Assembly: GCA_963816555.1 (NCBI GenBank)
Contig: CAWFLD010000004.1
Location: 1,054,001 to 1,118,000 of the forward strand
Source of the DNA: Lutibaculum sp963816555
GTDB lineage: Bacteria; Pseudomonadota; Alphaproteobacteria; Rhizobiales; Tepidamorphaceae
Length of the DNA stretch: 64,000 nucleotides
Direction: 5' to 3'
In this document: piece after piece, positions 26,342-34,673 of the stretch
Layout: every line of letters starts with the position of its first letter
Numbering within the stretch: position 1 is the stretch's first letter
Notes under the pieces: generated by a model
Database searches by the model: none
What the model was told of the DNA's origin: nothing
What the model saw: only the letters and a program-made list of their open reading frames with translations
Translations under genes and position numbers: made by a program

Positions 26342-27463
26342 ATGGCAAGCGTGATCCGAAAGAGCCCGAACGACGAGGCCCCGCTCCCCTCCGAGGCGCT
26401 GACGCCCGACAGGCGGCGCGGCCGCGGAACCGTGTCGAACCGCTCCGGCCGGTTCGAGGCGCTGCAGCGCGCGATCTTCGACGACGGCTGGGGCTCGGCG
26501 GAAGAGCTGCCGCCGCTGAAGACGCAGGTGACGTTCGAGACGCCGCGCAAGATCATCACGCGCAACGAGAGCCCGGACATCTCCTTCGACCGCTCGATCA
26601 ACGCCTATCGCGGCTGCGAGCACGGCTGCGCCTACTGCTTCGCGCGCCCGACCCACGCCTATATGGGCATGTCGCCCGGCCTCGACTTCGAGACGCGCCT
26701 GTTCGCCAAGCCGAACGCGGCGGAGCTGCTGGAGAAGGAGCTGGCGGCGCCCGGCTACGTGCCGAAGACGATCGCCATCGGCACGAACACCGACCCCTAC
26801 CAGCCGATCGAGCGGCAGCACCGCATCACCCGGTCGATCCTCGAGGTGCTGGAGCGGGCGAACCATCCCGTCGGCATCGTCACGAAGTCGGCCCTCGTCA
26901 CGCGCGACATCGACATCCTGTCGCGCATGGCGGAGAAGGGCCTCGCGCGGGTCGGCATCTCCGTGACGACGCTCGACCGCAAGCTCGCCCGCGCGCTCGA
27001 GCCGCGGGCGGCGACGCCGCCGCGCCGGCTCGAGACGATCATGCGGCTGGCGGAGGCCGGCATCCCGACGAGCGCGATGGTCGCACCGGTCATCCCCGGC
27101 CTGAACGACCCCGAGATCGAGGCGATCCTCGCGGCGATCGCAGGCGCCGGCGCCACCGGAGCGGGCTACGTGATGCTGCGCCTGCCGCTCGAGATCAAGG
27201 ACCTGTTCCGGGAGTGGCTCGAGGTCAACGTCCCCGACCGCGCCGAGCGCGTCATGTCGCTCGTCCGGCAGATGCGCGGCGGCAAGGAATACGACGCCGA
27301 ATGGGGCACGCGGATGCGCGGCACCGGACCGCTGGCCTGGACGATCGGCCGGCGGTTCGAGCTCGCGGCGAAGCGCCACGGCCTCAACGAGAACCGGACC
27401 CCGCTCAGGACCGACCTGTTCGACCCGCCGGTGCCGAAGGGCGCCCAGATGCGGCTGCTTTAG
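26342..27463 (+). CDS. PA0069-type radical SAM protein (spore photolyase-like)
   Basis: A 373-residue radical SAM enzyme. The cluster motif is CEHGCAYC (Cys92, Cys96, Cys99) within SINAYRGCEHGCAYCFARPT, followed by IAIGTNTDPYQPIERQHRIT and GIVTKSALVTRDIDIL, features of the PA0069 group related to spore photoproduct lyase. The N-terminal RRRGRGTVSNRSGRFE is also group-typical. The reaction is not established; DNA or nucleotide repair is suggested by the relationship to SplB and by the LexA-type box just upstream. It is a single gene, convergent with smc. The ATG follows a weak ribosome site. Confidence 0.88.
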   Translation: MASVIRKSPNDEAPLPSEALTPDRRRGRGTVSNRSGRFEALQRAIFDDGWGSAEELPPLKTQVTFETPRKIITRNESPDISFDRSINAYRGCEHGCAYCFARPTHAYMGMSPGLDFETRLFAKPNAAELLEKELAAPGYVPKTIAIGTNTDPYQPIERQHRITRSILEVLERANHPVGIVTKSALVTRDIDILSRMAEKGLARVGISVTTLDRKLARALEPRAATPPRRLETIMRLAEAGIPTSAMVAPVIPGLNDPEIEAILAAIAGAGATGAGYVMLRLPLEIKDLFREWLEVNVPDRAERVMSLVRQMRGGKEYDAEWGTRMRGTGPLAWTIGRRFELAAKRHGLNENRTPLRTDLFDPPVPKGAQMRLL

Positions 27464-27484
27464 AAGGCCGCCTCCCCCGCGCCC

Positions 27485-30400
27485 TCAGCCCGCCTCGCGC
27501 ATCTCCTGCGCCGTCTCGATGTCGACGGAGACGAGCTGCGAGATGCCGCGCTCGGCCATGGTCACGCCGAACAGGCGGTTCATGCGCGACATGGTGATCG
27601 GGTTGTGCGTGATGATCAGGAAGCGCGTGTCGGTCTGCCGCGCCATCTCCTCCATCAGGTCGCAGAAGCGCTCGACATTCGCGTCGTCGAGCGGCGCGTC
27701 GACCTCGTCGAGCACGCAGATCGGCGCCGGGTTCGTCAGGAACACCGCGAAGATCAGCGCCATCGCCGTCAGCGCCTGCTCCCCGCCCGACAGGAGCGTC
27801 AGGACCTGCGGCCGCTTGCCGGGCGGACGGGCGACGATCTCGAGGCCCGCCTCCAGCGGGTCGTCGGATTCGGTGAGCGTCAGCTCCGCGTCGCCGCCGC
27901 CGAACAGGCGCGTGAACAGCGTCTGGAAGTGCCCGTTCACCACCGCGAACGAGGCGAGCAGCCGCTCCCGCCCCTCGCGGTTCAGGCTCTGGATCGCCGA
28001 GCGCAGCTTGGCGATGGCGGCGAGCAGATCCTCGCGCTCGGCGACGAGCTCGTCGTGGCGCGTGCGAACCTCCTGCATCTCCTCCTCGGCGCGCAGGTTG
28101 ACGCTGCCGAGACGCGAGCGCTCGGCGCGGGCGCGCTCGAGGTCCTGCTCGACCCTCGCCATCTCCGGCAGCTCGTCCTGATCGGTGATGCCGTTGCGCT
28201 TCAGCGCCTGGGCGAGCGGCATGCCGAGGGCCTCGTGGCTCGACGCGTCGAGGTCGGTCAGGCGGTCGCGCAGGCCCTCGACCGTCGCCTCCTCGCGCGC
28301 CAGGTGCTCGCGCGCCCGCGACAGGGCGGCCTCCGCCTCGCGCGCCACGCGGTCGGCCTCGCCGACGCCGCTCTCGCCGACGGCCAGCGCGTCGGCGGCC
28401 TTGCGCCGCGCCGCCTCCGCCGCCTCGATCTGGTCGGCGAGCCCGTCGCGCTGGCGCTTCAGCTCGTCTGGCCGCGCGGCGATCTCCTCGATCTCGCCGC
28501 GGAGGCCGGCGGCGCGTCCCCGCAGCGTCTCGACGTGCTCGCCCGACTGCGCGATCCGCTCGGCCCAGCGCGTGCGCTCCCGGTCGATCGCCTCGAGCCT
28601 CGCGACGCGGGCCTGCGCCTCCCTGGCGTCGGCATCGACGGCGGCGCGGGCATCCGACAGGCGCGAGCGCGCGGCCGTCACCTCGCCGCGCAGCGCGTCG
28701 AGCCGCGCCTGCTCGCCGGCATCGGGCGGCAGCGCCTCGAAATCGGCCTCGGCCTTCAGGTGCGCCGCGGCGGCGGCCTCGTGCTCCTCGTGCAGCCGCC
28801 TCGCCTGCTCGCCCAGCGCCTCGATGCGCGCCGAGAGCTGGCTCGTCCGCCGCACCGCGTCGGCATGCGCGGCCGCGGCCTGCTTCGCCGCCGCCTGCGC
28901 CGTCTTGCGGGCATCGCGCGCCTCGGCCGCGGCGCGCTCGCGCGCCTTCAGATCGGCCTGCGCCGCCTCGAGCGCCGCACGGGCCGCCGTCAGCCGCGCC
29001 TCGGCACCCGTCATCTCCGCCTCGAGCTCGGCGATCCGGTTCTTCTGCTCGAGCCGGCGGGCCGCAGCCGTCGGCGCGTCGGCCGCGGCGACGAAGCCGT
29101 CCCACCGCCACAGGTCGCCGGCCCGGCTGACGAGGCACTGGCCGGGCCTCAGCGCCGCCTGCAGGCGCAGACCCTCGGCCGGCTCGACGATGCCGGTCAG
29201 CGCGATCCGGCGCGACAGCACGGCCGGCGCCCGGACGCGCGCGGAAAGCGGCTCCGCCCCCTCGGGCAGCGCCGGATCGTCCGCCTGCGCACCGAGGTCG
29301 CGCCAGTGGATCGGCGCCTCCTCGTTCGCGGAATGGTCGAGATCGTCGCCGAACGCCGCGCCGAGCGCGGCCTCGTAGCCCTTGTCGACGCTCACCGCGT
29401 CGAGCAGCGAGGGAAAGTCGCCCTCGCCGTCCGCGGCGAGGATGCGCTTCAGCGTGTCGCGCTCGGTCTTCAGCGCGCCGAGGTCGCGCTCGGCCGCCTG
29501 CAGCGGCGGCCGCGCCTCGCCCTCGGCCTGCCGCGCCCGGCCGATCCCGGCCTCGGCCCCGGCGACCGCCGCCTCCGCCTGCTCCTGCGCCGCCGCCGTC
29601 TCCCGCGCCCTCTCCTCCAGCGTCTCGAGATCGGCGTCGGCGAGCGTCGCCTTCAGCCGTCCGAGCTCGGCCTCGACGTCGCGGCGCTGGCCCTCGAGCT
29701 TGCGCACGCGCTGCGCGTGGTCCTGGCGCACCTGATCGAGATGCCTGCGCCGCGCGGCGAGGTCGGCCGCGGCCTGCGTCGCCTCGGAAAAGCGCGCCTC
29801 GATCTCGGCCAGCGCCTCCTGCGCCTCCTGCCGCTCGGCGTCGAGGGCGGGCCGCGCCGCCTCGGCCTCGGTGCCGGCGGCGCGCAGGGCCGCGGCCTCC
29901 TCGTCGAGGGCGGCGATGGTGTCCTTCGTCGCCTGCACCGTCTGGTCCTCGCGGGCGAGGTCCTGCTCGATCTGCTCGAGCCGCTGCCTGAGCTCGCGCT
30001 CGCGGGCGACGACGCGCTCGCGCTCCTTGTCGAGCCCGTCCCGGGTCACGGTCAGGTGGCGGAGCGCGGCGGCGCGCTGCGCCTCGATCTCGCGCAGCTT
30101 CGGCAGGTCGGCTGCGGCCTCGCCGCGCCTCGTGGCGGCGGCGCTGGCGGCCTTCGTCTTCTCGGCGACCGCAGTGTGCGCCTCGCGCACCTCGGCGAGC
30201 TTGGCCTGCAGGGCGGCCAGCGCCTGCCTGCGCCTCAGGTACCAGAGGATCGCCTCGTTGCGGCGGATGCCCGCCGACAGGTTGCGGTAGCGCGAGGCCT
30301 GCCGCGCCTGCCGGGCGAGCGTCTCGATCTGGCCGGTCAGCTGGCCGACGACGTCCTCGAGGCGCTCGAGGTTCTGCTCGGCGCCGCGCAGGCGCAGCTC

Positions 30401-30940
30401 CGCCTCGTGGCGGCGCGAGTGCAGGCCGGAAATGCCGGCCGCCTCCTCCAGGATGCGGCGGCGCGCCTGCGGCTTGGCCGCGATGATCTCGGCGATCTGC
30501 CCCTGGCGCACGAGGGCGGTGGAATGGGCGCCGGTCGAGGCGTCGGCGAAGAGGAGCTGCACGTCGCGCGCGCGCACCTCCTTGCCGTTCACCCGGTAGA
30601 CCGAGCCCGCCTCGCGCTCGATGCGGCGGACGACCTCGATCGTCTCGCTGTCGTTGAACTGGGCAGGCGCCCGGCGGTCGGCATTGTCGATCGTCAGCGC
30701 GACCTCGGCGGAATTGCGCGCCGGGCGCGAGCCTCCGCCGGAGAAGATCACGTCGTCCATCCCCGAGCCGCGCAGGGACTTGTACGAGCTTTCGCCCATC
30801 ACCCAGCGCAGCGACTCGACGAGGTTGGACTTGCCGCAGCCGTTAGGGCCGACGATGCCCGTCAGCCCGGCCTCGATCACGACCTCGGAGGCGTCGAGGA
30901 AGGTCTTGAAGCCGGACAGCCGCAGCCGCGTGAACCTCAT
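27485..30940 (-). CDS. smc: chromosome segregation protein SMC
   Basis: SMC dimers with ScpA/ScpB organise and help separate chromosomes. The 1151-residue product has all parts in order: the N-terminal ATPase lobe with Walker A GPNGCGKSN (31-39), a long coiled coil very rich in Ala, Glu and Arg, a hinge around 510-640 (DGEGDFPSLLDAVSVDKGYE), a second coiled coil, and the C-terminal lobe with the ABC signature LLSGGEQALTAMALIFAVFL and Walker B CVLDEVDAPLDDANV. Length is normal. It is read from 30940 and lies just downstream of the DsbA-like gene, a common order in the Hyphomicrobiales; ATG at 30940 starts MRFTRLRLSGFKTF. Confidence 0.97.
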   Translation of the reverse strand: MRFTRLRLSGFKTFLDASEVVIEAGLTGIVGPNGCGKSNLVESLRWVMGESSYKSLRGSGMDDVIFSGGGSRPARNSAEVALTIDNADRRAPAQFNDSETIEVVRRIEREAGSVYRVNGKEVRARDVQLLFADASTGAHSTALVRQGQIAEIIAAKPQARRRILEEAAGISGLHSRRHEAELRLRGAEQNLERLEDVVGQLTGQIETLARQARQASRYRNLSAGIRRNEAILWYLRRRQALAALQAKLAEVREAHTAVAEKTKAASAAATRRGEAAADLPKLREIEAQRAAALRHLTVTRDGLDKERERVVARERELRQRLEQIEQDLAREDQTVQATKDTIAALDEEAAALRAAGTEAEAARPALDAERQEAQEALAEIEARFSEATQAAADLAARRRHLDQVRQDHAQRVRKLEGQRRDVEAELGRLKATLADADLETLEERARETAAAQEQAEAAVAGAEAGIGRARQAEGEARPPLQAAERDLGALKTERDTLKRILAADGEGDFPSLLDAVSVDKGYEAALGAAFGDDLDHSANEEAPIHWRDLGAQADDPALPEGAEPLSARVRAPAVLSRRIALTGIVEPAEGLRLQAALRPGQCLVSRAGDLWRWDGFVAAADAPTAAARRLEQKNRIAELEAEMTGAEARLTAARAALEAAQADLKARERAAAEARDARKTAQAAAKQAAAAHADAVRRTSQLSARIEALGEQARRLHEEHEAAAAAHLKAEADFEALPPDAGEQARLDALRGEVTAARSRLSDARAAVDADAREAQARVARLEAIDRERTRWAERIAQSGEHVETLRGRAAGLRGEIEEIAARPDELKRQRDGLADQIEAAEAARRKAADALAVGESGVGEADRVAREAEAALSRAREHLAREEATVEGLRDRLTDLDASSHEALGMPLAQALKRNGITDQDELPEMARVEQDLERARAERSRLGSVNLRAEEEMQEVRTRHDELVAEREDLLAAIAKLRSAIQSLNREGRERLLASFAVVNGHFQTLFTRLFGGGDAELTLTESDDPLEAGLEIVARPPGKRPQVLTLLSGGEQALTAMALIFAVFLTNPAPICVLDEVDAPLDDANVERFCDLMEEMARQTDTRFLIITHNPITMSRMNRLFGVTMAERGISQLVSVDIETAQEMREAG

Positions 30941-30976
30941 GCGCCGCCTCCCCGGGGGAGACGGCGCGGGTCGGCG

Positions 30977-31654
30977 TCAGGAGGGCATGTGCTCCTGGAG
31001 CTTCTTCTCGAAGTCCTCCCACGGCAGCGCCCCGCGGACGACATCGCCGTTGATGAAGAAGGTCGGCGTGGAGCTGACCCCGAATTCATCGATCGCTCGC
31101 TTCTTAACCGCATTGACGCGGTCCAGTATGTCCTGATTCGTCAGGCACGACTCAAACTTCTCTTTTGTGAAGCCGGCCTGCTGCGCCATCCTGAACAGGC
31201 CCTGTTCCGGATTATCCACGAAGGCCCACGCGTTCTGCGTCTTGAACAGCGCGTCGACGAAGGGGAAATACTTGTCCTCGTCCGGCAGGCAGCGGGCCAG
31301 CATGAAGGCCGCCGTGGCGACCGGATCGAGCGGGAACTCGCGCAGGATGTAATAGACCTTGCCCGTGTCGATGTACTGCTCCTTGAGCTTCGGGAAGGTC
31401 TCCTTGTCGAAATGCGCGCAGTGCGTGCAGGTCATCGAGGCGTACTCGATGACGGTGATGGGCGCATCCGGCTCGCCCATCGCCCGCTCCTTCTCGGGAC
31501 CGGCCTTCATGAGCGTGTCCACGTCGACATGGCTCGGGCCCTCGTCCTGCGCGAAGGCCGCGCCGGGCCAGCCGATGCCGAACGCGGAGACGGCGAGGCC
31601 GAGCGCGGCGCCCGCGGCGGAGCGGATGATCAATTCCCTGCGGGTGAGCGACAT
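30977..31654 (-). CDS. DsbA family thiol-disulphide oxidoreductase, probable Tat substrate
   Basis: A 225-residue thioredoxin-fold protein acting in the periplasm. The signal peptide MSLTRRELIIRSAAGAALGL has a twin-arginine motif and ends near AFA-QDE. The active site is CTHC (Cys76-Cys79) in YASMTCTHCAHFDKETFP, and the cis-proline loop is GVSSTPTFFING. This is the DsbA/BdbD-like type often found beside smc in this order. An AGGAAC site precedes the ATG. It lies between dciA upstream and smc downstream on the same strand, 36 bases before the smc start. Whether it oxidises or isomerises disulphides is not clear. Confidence 0.9.
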   Translation of the reverse strand: MSLTRRELIIRSAAGAALGLAVSAFGIGWPGAAFAQDEGPSHVDVDTLMKAGPEKERAMGEPDAPITVIEYASMTCTHCAHFDKETFPKLKEQYIDTGKVYYILREFPLDPVATAAFMLARCLPDEDKYFPFVDALFKTQNAWAFVDNPEQGLFRMAQQAGFTKEKFESCLTNQDILDRVNAVKKRAIDEFGVSSTPTFFINGDVVRGALPWEDFEKKLQEHMPS

Positions 31655-31758
31655 ATGCTGTTCCTGTTTCTCGTGGTCGGGCCGCGAGGGCCCGGACTTG
31701 CCCTCGGCGGCCAAAAAAGCGTCCGCATGAAGCGGTGGCAAGCCTTTTCCCTTGCCGA

Positions 31759-32256
31759 TCAAGACGTCGTGTCCGGCCGCACGTGCCGGCCGAGGCGCTC
31801 CAGCGCCTCGCGAAGGCCCGGATCGTCGATCCCGGAAAGATCGGCGGCGGGCGGTGCCGCAGGGGCCTCGTCGGCGGCGACGGGCATGGCCCGCGACACG
31901 ACCGGCGCCTGCCGCACCTTCACCTTCGCGACCGCCGGCCAGCCGAAGAAGGCGTTGATGCGGTCGATGATCTCGCGGGTCATGTGCTGGATCTCGAGGG
32001 CGTCGCCGCCCTCGGCGCGGACGACCAGCGTCGCCGGCTTCGGCTGGTCCTCGGTCTGGCGCGGCCAGACGATCTTTTCCGGCCGCGTGCGCTCGCCGAG
32101 CGCGCCGCCGACGATGTCGCGCCATTCCGAGAGGATGGCGGCCGAGCCGAAGCCCGCCTTCGAGACGATGGGCGTGAGCAGCGGGTCGACGAGCCGGTCG
32201 AGCCGGGTCGCGCCCTGACGTCGCCACTTGCCAGTGCGTGGCTGGTCGCTATGCAT
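31759..32256 (-). CDS. DciA-like (DUF721) replication protein
   Basis: DciA proteins load the replicative helicase DnaB in bacteria lacking DnaC. The 165-residue product has the DUF721 domain: RLVDPLLTPIVSKAGFGSAA, LSEWRDIVGGALGERTRPEK and TLVVRAEGGDALEIQHMTRE, then IIDRINAFFGWPAVAKVKVR, matching the family order. A Pro/Ala-rich tail follows. The ATG at 32256 (MHSDQPRTGKWRRQG) overlaps the 5' region of the divergent mutY gene, whose chosen start is 58 bases away. The same dciA-mutY divergence is usual in related genomes. Function is inferred from the family. Confidence 0.87.
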   Translation of the reverse strand: MHSDQPRTGKWRRQGATRLDRLVDPLLTPIVSKAGFGSAAILSEWRDIVGGALGERTRPEKIVWPRQTEDQPKPATLVVRAEGGDALEIQHMTREIIDRINAFFGWPAVAKVKVRQAPVVSRAMPVAADEAPAAPPAADLSGIDDPGLREALERLGRHVRPDTTS

Positions 32257-32314
32257 GGGCCCCTGCCCGCTCATCCAGCAGCAACAGCTCGCTTCGCCGA
32301 ATCGCCCATCGAAG

Positions 32315-33445
32315 ATGAACGTCACCGACACTTGCGGCAACTCTGTGGCCGGCCCCGACGCCGCCGACCTCCTCGCCTGGTACGACCGCCACCGGCGAAG
32401 CCTGCCGTGGCGCGCGCCCGCGGGGAAGCGGCCGGACCCGTACCATGTGTGGATGAGCGAGATCATGCTGCAGCAGACGACGGTCGCGGCCGTCGGCGGC
32501 TACTTCGTCGACTTCCTGCGCCGCTGGCCGCGCGTCGGGGATCTCGCCGCGGCACCGCAGGACGAGGTGATGAGCGCCTGGGCCGGCCTCGGCTACTACG
32601 CCCGCGCCCGCAACCTGCACGCCTGCGCGAAGGTGGTGGCGGAGGAGCACGGCGGCCGCTTCCCCGACACCGAGGAGGGCCTGCGCGCCCTGCCGGGCAT
32701 CGGCCCCTACACCGCGGCGGCGATCGCGGCGATCGCCTTCGACCGGCCGGCGGCGGCCGTCGACGGCAACGTGGAGCGCGTGATCTCGCGCGTCTTCCGC
32801 ATCGAGACGCCGATGCCGAAGGGCAAGCCCGAGATACGCGCGAGGACCGAAGCCCTCGTGCCGCCGGACCGGCCGGGCGACTTCGCGCAAGCCCTGATGG
32901 ATCTCGGCGCGACGATCTGCACGCCGAAGCGGCCGGCCTGCGCGCTGTGCCCCTGGATGGAGAGGTGCCGTGCGCGCGCCGACGGCGTGCAGGAGACGCT
33001 GCCGCGGAAGGCCCCGAAGGCGGAGCGGCCGGTGAAGCGCGCCTCGCTCTTCTGGGCGGAGGCCGCGGACGGCTCGGTGCTGCTCGCGAGGCGCCCGCCG
33101 AAGGGCCTCCTCGGCGGCACCGAGGGCCCGTGGTCGAGCCCGCTGACGGAGGACACCGATCCCGCCGAGGCGATGGGCCACGCGCCCTTCCCCGCCGGCT
33201 GGAGCCGCGTCGCCGGCACGGTCGAGCACGGCTTCACGCACTTCACGCTGAAGATGACGGTGTTCGTGGCGCAGGGCGTGACCGCCGCGGCACCCGCCGG
33301 CGCCCGCTGGGCCTCGCCCGACGAGCTGAAGGAGGCCGGCCTGCCGACCGCCCTGCAGAAGCCCGCAGCCCATGCGCTCTCCGCGCTGCACGGGCCGGAG
33401 GCGGCGAAGCGGCTGAAGACGCGGCCGGGGAAGGCGCGGGGGTGA
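32315..33445 (+). CDS. mutY: A/G-specific adenine DNA glycosylase
   Basis: MutY removes adenine mispaired with 8-oxoguanine. The 376-residue product is complete: WMSEIMLQQTTVAAV with catalytic Glu49, the helix-hairpin-helix LPGIGPYTAAAI (127-138), catalytic Asp150 in AVDGNVERVISR, and the 4Fe-4S loop CTPKRPACALCPWMERC with spacing C-x6-C-x2-C-x5-C. The C-terminal half is the NUDIX-like 8-oxoG recognition domain, including VEHGFTHFTLKMTVF. ATG at 32315 gives the normal N-terminus. It is divergent from dciA with a short shared promoter region. Confidence 0.97.
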   Translation: MNVTDTCGNSVAGPDAADLLAWYDRHRRSLPWRAPAGKRPDPYHVWMSEIMLQQTTVAAVGGYFVDFLRRWPRVGDLAAAPQDEVMSAWAGLGYYARARNLHACAKVVAEEHGGRFPDTEEGLRALPGIGPYTAAAIAAIAFDRPAAAVDGNVERVISRVFRIETPMPKGKPEIRARTEALVPPDRPGDFAQALMDLGATICTPKRPACALCPWMERCRARADGVQETLPRKAPKAERPVKRASLFWAEAADGSVLLARRPPKGLLGGTEGPWSSPLTEDTDPAEAMGHAPFPAGWSRVAGTVEHGFTHFTLKMTVFVAQGVTAAAPAGARWASPDELKEAGLPTALQKPAAHALSALHGPEAAKRLKTRPGKARG

Positions 33446-33464
33446 CGGGACGGGTTGCCGCAGC

Positions 33465-34160
33465 CTAGCCGCACCGGTCCCTCTGCACGCGCCACGCCTG
33501 CCAGCGCCGCCTGAGCTCGCCGGGCCGCCCTCCCACCGGCTCGTCGAGGATCTCCGCCTCGATCATGCGGTCGGTCCGGAAGTGCCGGAAATCCTGGCGC
33601 AGCTCGCACCAGGCGATCAGCATGCGCTTGGCGTCGTCGAAGCCGAGCATGACGGGCCACACCGTTCTCTCCGTCTCCTCGCCGGCTTCCGACCGGTAGT
33701 GCAGCCGCAGCTTGCGGCCGTCGCGGATGGCCCCTCGGAGCCGCGAGACGTCGACGTGGTCCTCGGCTGGCACGCGGCCCGGCCGCACCCCGACGCTCGG
33801 CTCGACGACATAGGGGCGGAGCCGTTCCGGCACGGCGGCGGCGACCTTGGCGAGCACGTCGAGCGCCGCGTTGCCAAGAGCCCTGTCGGAATGGGTCGCC
33901 ACCCACTGGGCGCCCAGCACCACGGCGTCGATCTCGTCGGGCGTCAGCATGAGGGGCGGCATGTCGTAGTCGGCGGCGAGAACGTAGCCGAGCCCCGCCT
34001 CTCCCTCGATGGGCACGCGCTGCGCCATGAGGTCGGCGACGTCCCTGTAGACCGTGCGCCTCGACACCTCGAGTTCATCCGCCAGATCGGCAGCGGTGAC
34101 CGGCCGGGTCGAGCGCCGGAGGATCTGGATGATCTGGAACAACCTGTCGGCTCGGCGCAT
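33465..34160 (-). CDS. HTH/WYL-domain (YafY-type) transcriptional regulator
   Basis: A 231-residue regulator. The N-terminal HTH_11-type domain MRRADRLFQIIQILRRSTRP with ADLADELEVSRRTVYRDVAD is followed by a WYL-type ligand domain (LRLHYRSEAGEETERTVWPV, then MLIAWCELRQDFRHFRTDRM). The start at 34160 was preferred to an ATG at 34175 because the latter lies inside the palindromic operator and the family starts MRRADRL. It is divergent from the VOC-fold gene. The palindrome at 34173-34198 is the likely binding site for self-regulation and control of the VOC gene. Confidence 0.9.
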   Translation of the reverse strand: MRRADRLFQIIQILRRSTRPVTAADLADELEVSRRTVYRDVADLMAQRVPIEGEAGLGYVLAADYDMPPLMLTPDEIDAVVLGAQWVATHSDRALGNAALDVLAKVAAAVPERLRPYVVEPSVGVRPGRVPAEDHVDVSRLRGAIRDGRKLRLHYRSEAGEETERTVWPVMLGFDDAKRMLIAWCELRQDFRHFRTDRMIEAEILDEPVGGRPGELRRRWQAWRVQRDRCG

Positions 34161-34172
34161 CGCAATCCAACT

Positions 34173-34198
34173 CATGCTGCCAGCAGGGTGGCAGCATG
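34173..34198. promoter_or_regulatory. 10-bp perfect palindrome, likely operator of the WYL regulator
   Basis: CATGCTGCCA at 34173-34182 and TGGCAGCATG at 34189-34198 are perfect inverted repeats with a 6-base spacer GCAGGG. The site lies 13 bases upstream of the chosen regulator start and 61 bases upstream of the VOC gene, in the middle of the divergent region. Similar TGCTGxCA...TGxCAGCA sites are found before YafY-type regulator pairs in other proteobacteria, by general knowledge. Confidence 0.7.
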
Positions 34199-34258
34199 CC
34201 GGTGCTAGGCAGTCCCTCGCGACGCCGCCAGCGCGGCGCCGGAACAGAGGATTATGCC

Positions 34259-34657
34259 ATGAACTTCGCCTCCACCCGCCTGGTCGTCGCCGACATCCAG
34301 GCCATGATCGGCTTCTACGAAACGGTGACGGGCCAGACGGCCAGCTGGCTCGCGCCCGTCTTCGCCGAAATCGTCACGCCCTCGGCCACGCTCGCCATCG
34401 GCAGCGTCGAGACGGTCGCCCTGTTCAGGGAGGGCAGCGCAGAGGCCGGCGCGAACCGCAGCGCCATCCTCGAGTTCATGGTCGAGGACGTCGACGCCGA
34501 GTTCGCGCGCCTCAAGGACCTGGTCGAGGTGGTGCACGAGCCGAAGCTCATGCCTTGGGGAAACCGCACGGCGCAGTTCCGCGACCCCGAAGGCACGCTC
34601 GTCTCCCTCTACACCCCGGCAACCGACGACGCGAGGACCCGCTTCGCCGCGAGATAG
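34259..34657 (+). CDS. VOC (glyoxalase/bleomycin-resistance-type) protein
   Basis: A 132-residue vicinal-oxygen-chelate fold protein. It reads MNFASTRLVVADIQAMIGFY, ETVTGQTASWLAPVFAEIVT, then FMVEDVDAEFARLKDLVEVV and WGNRTAQFRDPEGTLVSLYT, a complete set of two beta-alpha-beta-beta-beta modules. VOC proteins of this size include glyoxalases, resistance proteins and dioxygenases, so the activity is not set. A CAGAGG ribosome site lies 11 bases upstream. The gene is the only likely target of the divergent WYL regulator; such pairs respond to small toxic molecules in other bacteria, which here is inference. Confidence 0.85.
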   Translation: MNFASTRLVVADIQAMIGFYETVTGQTASWLAPVFAEIVTPSATLAIGSVETVALFREGSAEAGANRSAILEFMVEDVDAEFARLKDLVEVVHEPKLMPWGNRTAQFRDPEGTLVSLYTPATDDARTRFAAR

Positions 34658-34673
34658 CCCGGCGGTTGCGCCC

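Noticed and set aside
27605..32218. Open frame of over 1500 codons opposite smc
   Set aside because: Shadow of smc and its neighbours; no domain, and the composition is the complement of SMC coiled coil.
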